Positions 57,989-64,000 of a DNA stretch of 64,000 nucleotides are shown here, in pieces. Every line of letters begins with the position of its first letter. The first letter of the stretch is position 1. The DNA comes from Aurelia coerulea (Eukaryota > Cnidaria > Scyphozoa > Semaeostomeae > Ulmaridae): assembly GCA_039566865.1 (NCBI GenBank), contig CM076960.1, positions 6,062,001 to 6,126,000 of the forward strand, written 5' to 3'. A program made the position numbers and the translations under genes. The notes beneath the pieces were generated by a model. It ran no database searches, was not told where the DNA came from, and saw only the letters and a list, made by a program, of their open reading frames with translations.

Positions 57989-58845
57989 TAAACAAGGCAA
58001 GGTAAAACTAAAGATAAAGTAAAATTACATTTTTACTACAAAGAACCCTATTCCTAGGAAACATGACTACCCCCGAAATTAATACCAAGTGGGAATGAAA
58101 ATCACGTTTTGTTCCAAACTGTTTTTTAGCGTAAACAAGAAAATGAAATGGTTGGCACATTAGCAAATGTTCACCCTGGAGGATCAAAATAGTCACAGAC
58201 CAAACTTCCAAGGGATCCAGCCGGCAACCCCACGACCCTCCCATCTAACCTTTCAATGATTCGCAAATTGTTGAATCCTGAATGGCTTGATAGGGGATTC
58301 CACCCTAACGCCAAATGCAAAAAAACATGAAGCCAAATTGGAAGACCATAGAGCACCGCCAGCAAAACCCCCCAGAGACATCAGATAAAATGGCAGGAAT
58401 TAGGCCACGCCACACGCAAACATATCGAGTTCTACATCTGCAGCCCGTTCATTCAAACCCTTGGGTAAAAAAGTTCCCAGACTGTATTGCCAAAAAAGTT
58501 CCTTACGTCGCAATGAAAAGACATCATCAGCCCCATCGATCATTTTAACCCTAACCGTGAATTTACCATTGTGGCTCCCCTCAAAGAAATGACTGACAAA
58601 ATTTGCTTGTGGGATTAATTTACCCCTGCCGAGTGATCCCTCGTTGTGTTTGCGTGCGTAAGATCTATAATATGATTTGTAAACATTGAATCTTTGCCTA
58701 AATTTTGTTTTGGTGCTACCTACATACTTTTTGTTGCAAACCTCACATTGTAGCAAATACACTACATTCTCTGAGTTGCAGTTATACCTCCCCGAAAAAT
58801 TTTTGAAAGATCGATTTTCGTCCGAGTTTTCAAAGTTATCCCCCT
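57989..58845 (-). pseudogene. Penelope-like element (family D), GIY-YIG C-terminus and 3' region
   Basis: Minus-strand frame from about 58,845 to 58,400: NCNSENVVYLLQCEVC, KKYVGSTKTKFRQRFN, YKSYYRSYARKHNEGS, then RKELFWQYSLGTFLPKGLNE and a stop. YVG replaces YIG, a common variant. The linker and 'FW..L.TF.P.GLN' ending are typical of C-terminal GIY-YIG domains of PLEs. It is 5'-truncated where the 178 bp satellite begins. 58,399-57,989 is its noncoding tail. Confidence 0.75.
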
Positions 58846-58847
58846 CA

Positions 58848-61365
58848 GTTATGCTGCGAATTTGGTTTGTATTTGAAAAAATATATTGTCCGGTGCCGGT
58901 GGTTTGTCATTGTGAAAGACCGAAAGGGCCTAAACCATACAAGGTGAAGCACAAATGGAATTTTCCCAATAAAACTGTAATACTTGCAGCGTTCATGTTT
59001 AGTATAAATAATAGTAGAATGATAGAAGATGCTGCGAATTTGGTTTTTATTTGAAAAAATCTATTGTTTGGTGCCGGGGGTTTGTCATTGTGAAAGACCG
59101 AAAGGGCCTAAACCATACAAGGTGAAGCACAAATGGAATTGTCCCAATAAAACTGTAATACTTGCAGCGTTCATGTTTAGTATAAATAATAGTAGAATGA
59201 TAGAAGATGCTGCGAATTTGGTTTGTATTTGAAAAAATCTATTGTCCGGTGCCGGAGGTTTGTCATTGTGAAAGACCGAAAGGGCCTAAACCGTACAAGG
59301 TGTAGCACAAATGGAATTTTCCCCATAAAACTGTAATACTTTCAGAGTTCGTGTTTAGTATATCTAATAGTAGTATGATAGAAGATGCTGCGAATTTGGT
59401 TTGTATTTAAAAAAATCTATTGTCCGGTGCCGGGGGTTTGTCATTGTGAAAGACCGAAAGGCCCTAAACCGTACAAGGTGAAGCACAAATGGAATTTTCC
59501 CAATAAAACTGTAATACTTGCAGCGTTCATGTTTAGTATATCTAATAATAGTATGATAGAAGATGTTGCGAATTTGGTTTGTATTTGAAAAGATATATTG
59601 TCCGGTGCCGGGGGTTTGTCATTGTGAAAGACCGAAAGGGCCTAAACCATACAAGGTGAAGCACAAATGGAATTTTCCCAATAAAACTGTAATACTTGCA
59701 GCGTTCATGTTTAGTATAAATAATAGTAGAATGATAGAAGATGCTGCGAATTTGGTTTGTATTTGAAAAAATCTATTTTCCGGTGCCGGGGGTTTGTCAT
59801 TGTGAAAGACCGAAATGGCCTAAACCGTACAAGGTGTAGCACAAATGGAATTTTCCCAATAAAACTGTAATGCTTGCAGCGTTCATGTTTAGTATAAATA
59901 ATAGTAGTATGATAGAAGATGCTGCGAATTTGGTTTGTATTTGAAAAAATCTATTTTCCGGTGCCGGGGGTTTGTCATTGTGAAAGACCGAAAGGGCCTA
60001 AACCATACAAGGTGAAGCACAAATGGAATTTTCCCAATAAAACTGTAATGCTTGCAGCGTTCATGTTTAGTATAAATAATAGTAGTATGATAGAAGATGC
60101 TGCGAATTTGGTTTGTATTTGAAAAAATCTATTTTCCGGTGCCGGGGGTTTGTCATTGTGAAAGACCAAAATGGCCTAAACCGTACAAGGTGTAGCACAA
60201 ATGGAATTTCCCCATAAAACTGTAATACTTGCAGCGTTCATGTTTAGTATAAATAATAGTAGAATGATAGAAGATGCTGCGAATTTGGTTTGTATTTGAA
60301 AAAATCTATTGTCCGGTGCCGGAGGTTTGTCATTGTGAAAGACCGAAAGGGCCTAAACCGTACAAGGTGTAGCACAAATGGAATTTTCCCCATAAAACTG
60401 TAATACTTTCAGAGTTCGTGTTTAGTATATCTAATAGTAGTATGATAGAAGATGCTGCGAATTTGGTTTGTATTTGAAAAAATATATTGTCCGGTGCCGG
60501 GGGTTTGTCATTGTGAAAGACCGAAAGGCCCTAAACCGTACAAGGTGAAGCACAAATGGAATTTTCCCAATAAAACTTTAATTCTTGCAGCGTTCATGTT
60601 TAGTATATCTAATAGTAGTATGATAGAAGATGCTGCGAATTTGGTTTTGTATTTAAAAAATATATTGTCCGGTGCCGGGGGTTTGTCATTGTGAAAGACC
60701 GAAAGGGCCTAAACCATACAAGGTGAAGCACAAATGGAATTTTCCCAATAAAACTGTAATACTTGCAGCGTTCATGTTTAGTATAAATAATAGTAGAATG
60801 ATAGAAGATGCTGCGAATTTGGTTTGTATTTGAAAAAATCTATTTTCCGGTGCCGGGGGTTTGTCATTGTGAAAGACCGAAATGGCCTAAACCGTACAAG
60901 GTGTAGCACAAATGGAATTTTCCCAATAAAACTGTAATGCTTGCAGCGTTCATGTTTAGTATAAATAATAGTAGTATGATAGAAGATGCTGCGAATTTGG
61001 TTTGTATTTGAAAAAATCTATTTTCCGGTGCCGGGGGTTTGTCATTGTGAAAGACCGAAAGGGCCTAAACCATACAAGGTGAAGCACAAATGGAATTTTC
61101 CCAATAAAACTGTAATGCTTGCAGCGTTCATGTTTAGTATAAATAATAGTAGTATGATAGAAGATGCTGCGAATTTGGTTTGTATTTGAAAAAATCTATT
61201 TTCCGGTGCCGGGGGTTTGTCATTGTGAAAGACCGAAATGGCCTAAACCGTACAAGGTGTAGCACAAATGGAATTTCCCCATAAAACTGTAATACTTTCA
61301 GAGTTAGTGTTTAGTATATCTAATAGTAGTATGATAGAAGATGCTGCGAAGTTGGTTTGTATTTG
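58848..61365. repeat. 178 bp satellite array, about 14 units
   Basis: The repeating start gatgctgcgaatttggtttg recurs every ~178 bases (near 58850, 59029, 59207, 59385, 59563, 59741, 59919, 60097, 60274, 60452, 60631, 60808, 60986, 61164). Units share gtgccgggggtttgtcattg and cctaaaccatacaaggtgaa. Some units read through as a 67-residue frame, while others have TAG in place of AAG (gtgtagcac), so coding is unlikely. The last unit trails off near 61,365. Confidence 0.95.
59207..61340. repeat. Duplicated six-unit higher-order block within the 178 bp satellite
   Basis: Using diagnostic variants (gggcct/ggccct/atggcc, gtgtag/gtgaag, tactttcagagtt/tacttgcagcgtt/tgcttgcagcgtt), units 3-8 and 9-14 show the same order, so 59207-60273 and 60274-61340 are near copies with a ~1,067 base period. 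Confidence 0.8.
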
Positions 61366-61380
61366 AAAGAAGTCTTTCTG

Positions 61381-64000
61381 ACAGGCTCAGGGGGTGCAAT
61401 AAGGTAACATATGAAGGGCCTATACTCTACAAAAATTGCGGAACGGGAATTTTTCCTCCAAAATTGTAGGCTCGATTATTTTCATATTACTATCAATTTA
61501 ATGCTTATTTTGTGCTTATACTGCGAAAGAAATGCCTACTTTGATAACTGATTAAACAGTTTCAGAATGTCGATGTTTATTGCATGCATTTCTAATATGT
61601 GGCTAAAAAGTAGTTTCCTGCGGCCAAAAAGCACTTTGCTACGGCCAGAATGCCCGGCTAAAAAGCATTTCATGTAATGGAGGGAGAGCAGGAGAATGCA
61701 CACATATGGATAGGCCACTGATTACATGAAGTTCGGGAGTAAGAAACATAGGAAAAGGAAAGTTTTTTACGCCAAGAAGAAACGGGAATCAGACAGAACA
61801 AGCAGAAATGGTGGAGAATGGACAGAACGAAGTATATTAGGGTGCTACCACAGCTGGGCCTATTGGTATGATCATGATGACTCAGAAACTCCAGTTCACC
61901 ACACACACAGCACAGGCCAGCAGTAAAAACAGACAAAGTTGTCAAAGCTGAAGATTCAAAACAAATCATGTCTGCATAGAAACTTTCTAATGGCCTATTT
62001 GAGAATGTCCTAAGCTTGTCAATCAAGGAAGGTCAAAAATGCATTACAGCATGTTCTGTTCTTCTGTGCCACTAGCAAGTTCTGTTCCACTATCAATTCA
62101 AGTGGTGCTTTGCTTTTGGGGTTTGGTACAATGAATGTGGCAAATACAAAGACAAGATATCATTTTTTGAAGGACAGAAACTAAAAACAGCTTCAAAGCT
62201 CAAGGCATAAAACAGTACTGTTGAATCAAAGTCAGCCAAAAGTGCAATTTGTTGTTGCAGAGCCAGAGACAATAAACTAGTTCACAGCTTCAATAATTGT
62301 CTGTGCGCACAACAGTATGGAAAGAAAAACACTATTTTACAACAAAAGCTTGTGTTATTTTGCTTCCCAAAATGCATTCTTTTACACAGGATCAATGGAC
62401 ACAGATTATTTTCCAAGAACTGCAAATTGGTCTATTGATTTATCATGAGAAAGGAAGACACTATAAGTGAACTTTATTGACATAAATCAGTGTTTATGAT
62501 TCACAATTGGATCAAAACCCAATGAAAAGCACTTCTTCAACTTTAAGGCTGTTTTTCTCAAAAGGCTGTTTTTGCCAGTCATGAAAGCTAAAACCATTGC
62601 CAATTTTATAACATCAGTGAGATCTTAATGAAATTTTCACCAATGGTTTCTCAAATGTTGATCTACGCAATGAATTAAATGAATTTTGAAAATTTGTCGG
62701 AACATGCCCAGTTGCCATGGAAACATTACTACGGTCACTATTGTCCAATTTGTGATGAAATTTTACAAAATTGGTAATTCATTGCATAGGTCATTATAAA
62801 ACACAACTTTGGTGGGAATTTCAGCCAAATATCTCAAACTGGGTGAGAATTAATGGCATTTTTGTAAAAAGATTCTGAAAAAATAATGACCGTTTCCATG
62901 GAAACGATTGTCTTTAGAAATTTTTGTTGGGGAGACGAACTCGAAAAACCTTTGTCTGAAAACAAAAGAATCTGGGCCTATCGTCGACGACCAAAAAAGT
63001 TGTCGAATCTGCGCATATCGAGGCTGCGCAGAGCATTGAGTTGCATTGCTGAGTTATTAGCCAATCAAATCGTCGTATTTTCCTCCTGTGCAGGGAGAAA
63101 AGAGGAGCTGCGCCTTTCGCGCCTAAATTTTTGCGGGAATCGAATTTAACGTTCACTTCACCACAGCCAAGCCAACGACCATTTTCTCGGGTATTCGCTG
63201 CGTTACTGTTCTAAAGCATCTCTTTTTACGTTCATACTGCAGATTAATTTGTTAGATGCTGTTTTAATGCAATTGATATCGTGCTTGGGGCTATGATATG
63301 CCGAGTTGGTAAATTAGGTTTTTGATTCTTGAACATTGGAACATTGGTTTTGATTTTTGAATATTTGAAGTGTGGGCCTAAGCCTACACTACAGAAAGGT
63401 GTTTTTTGATTTGAGGGCAAGAGAAGAGAAGGGTACCGAGAAAATATAATTTTGGGTGGCTGTTGTGAGGTGGCTATTTTGGGCTTGGTATTTTGAGAGG
63501 GATTTGGGGTGACAGGGGATGTGAATATGGAGAAAGAAACTTTAGTGATACTTGATGGGTATTTTGGGGTGGGGAGAGGGGCAGGAAACCCGGTGGGTAC
63601 TTCACTATAAATTTATACAGGGGTGTGCGCCACCAGGATTTCTGGCATGACCCAATCCCAGAATTTTGGTCGGACATTGATACCCTATCCCAGAGTATAG
63701 GTCAGATATTGATAACCAATCACAGAATGTTGAAGAAGTAACAAAGAACAATTCAACGGTGATCTTTTATTATCATTTGTTGTTTATATCATTTCTATTT
63801 CTCATTATCAGTTTTTTACTATTTGTTATCATCTTATCTTCTGCCTCATCAAAAATTTCAATACAAAAGAAAAGATTTCCTCTCAGCTATGGTCACAAGC
63901 AGAACAAATCTGTTCTGGATCAATGGGGACATTTAACACCCATTACCAGAATTTTTATTATAGCAGTCAACCCCAATCCCAGAAAATTCCAAGTGAAAGT
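61381..64000. other. Interval without a recognisable gene
   Basis: No frame here has a recognisable domain or splice-supported structure. Between about 62,940 and 63,200 base composition rises in GC, CpG is more frequent and there is a CCAAT box (ttagccaatcaaatc at ~63,058), which could be a promoter for a plus-strand gene beyond the window; this is a guess. 63,405-63,600 is G-rich. 63,640-63,735 contains two to three imperfect copies of a ~45 base unit (atcccagaat...ggtc.gacattgata). Confidence 0.4.

Noticed and set aside
59029..61189. Repeated 67-residue frame in the 178 bp satellite
   Set aside because: Several units have an in-frame TAG or indels, so the frame is not maintained by selection.
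58848..61365. CRISPR-like array
   Set aside because: The whole 178 bp unit is repeated with no unique spacers, and the genome is eukaryotic.
62886..63149. 87-residue basic frame near the CCAAT box
   Set aside because: No domain, no splice or start context I can support; more likely promoter-type GC-rich DNA.

Overview
This is a metazoan nuclear window, most likely from an early-branching, repeat-rich invertebrate such as an anthozoan cnidarian. The taxon is inferred from the mixture of elements and not proven. The DNA is AT-rich. Genes contain long introns with GT..AG borders. Most of the sequence is satellite DNA, Penelope-like retroelements (PLEs), LINEs and short inverted-repeat DNA transposons. 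I found no bacterial-style operons, rRNA, tRNA or CRISPR. Several short open frames begin only at TTG or GTG and are not credible eukaryotic genes.

Layout. Positions 1-18,011 (continuing at 20,285-20,520) hold a tandem satellite whose ~1.0-1.16 kb units come in three length classes, arranged in a repeating five-unit order. A 2.27 kb long-inverted-repeat transposon with a 9 bp target duplication splits its last unit. From 20.5 to 22.6 kb lie fragments of at least three PLE families, separated by ATT microsatellites, and a LINE remnant. From 24.4 to 28.6 kb, minus strand, are exons of a HECT-type E3 ubiquitin ligase-like gene. It looks decayed: a 1.1 kb hAT element sits in its first visible exon and a frameshift in the next. 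From 29.5 to 32.7 kb two truncated PLE copies lie head to head, and one has been split by a GIY-YIG element flanked by a 15 bp duplication. From 32,988 to 41,758 is a nested set: a hAT-like element (8 bp duplication) contains a 5'-truncated LINE, and next to the LINE tail sits a PLE with an intact 1,250-residue frame. That protein combines a 2A-like N-terminus, a Ulp1/C48-like cysteine protease domain, the PLE reverse transcriptase and a C-terminal GIY-YIG nuclease.

The best host gene runs on the plus strand from 42,609 to 56,075. Two exons joined in phase across a 12.2 kb intron encode a predicted 424-residue type II membrane protein with a DxD motif, probably a Golgi glycosyltransferase. 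Its intron holds a 2.6 kb near-perfect palindrome, TA-flanked inverted-repeat elements, LINE remnants, a pentanucleotide array and a large inverted duplication. Beyond the gene are another PLE fragment split by an inverted-repeat element with an 11 bp duplication, then a 178 bp satellite (58.85-61.36 kb) with a duplicated six-unit higher-order block. The last 2.6 kb show no recognisable gene.

The window therefore records layered insertions. Target duplications give the order of several events, and one PLE copy looks young enough to have been recently active.
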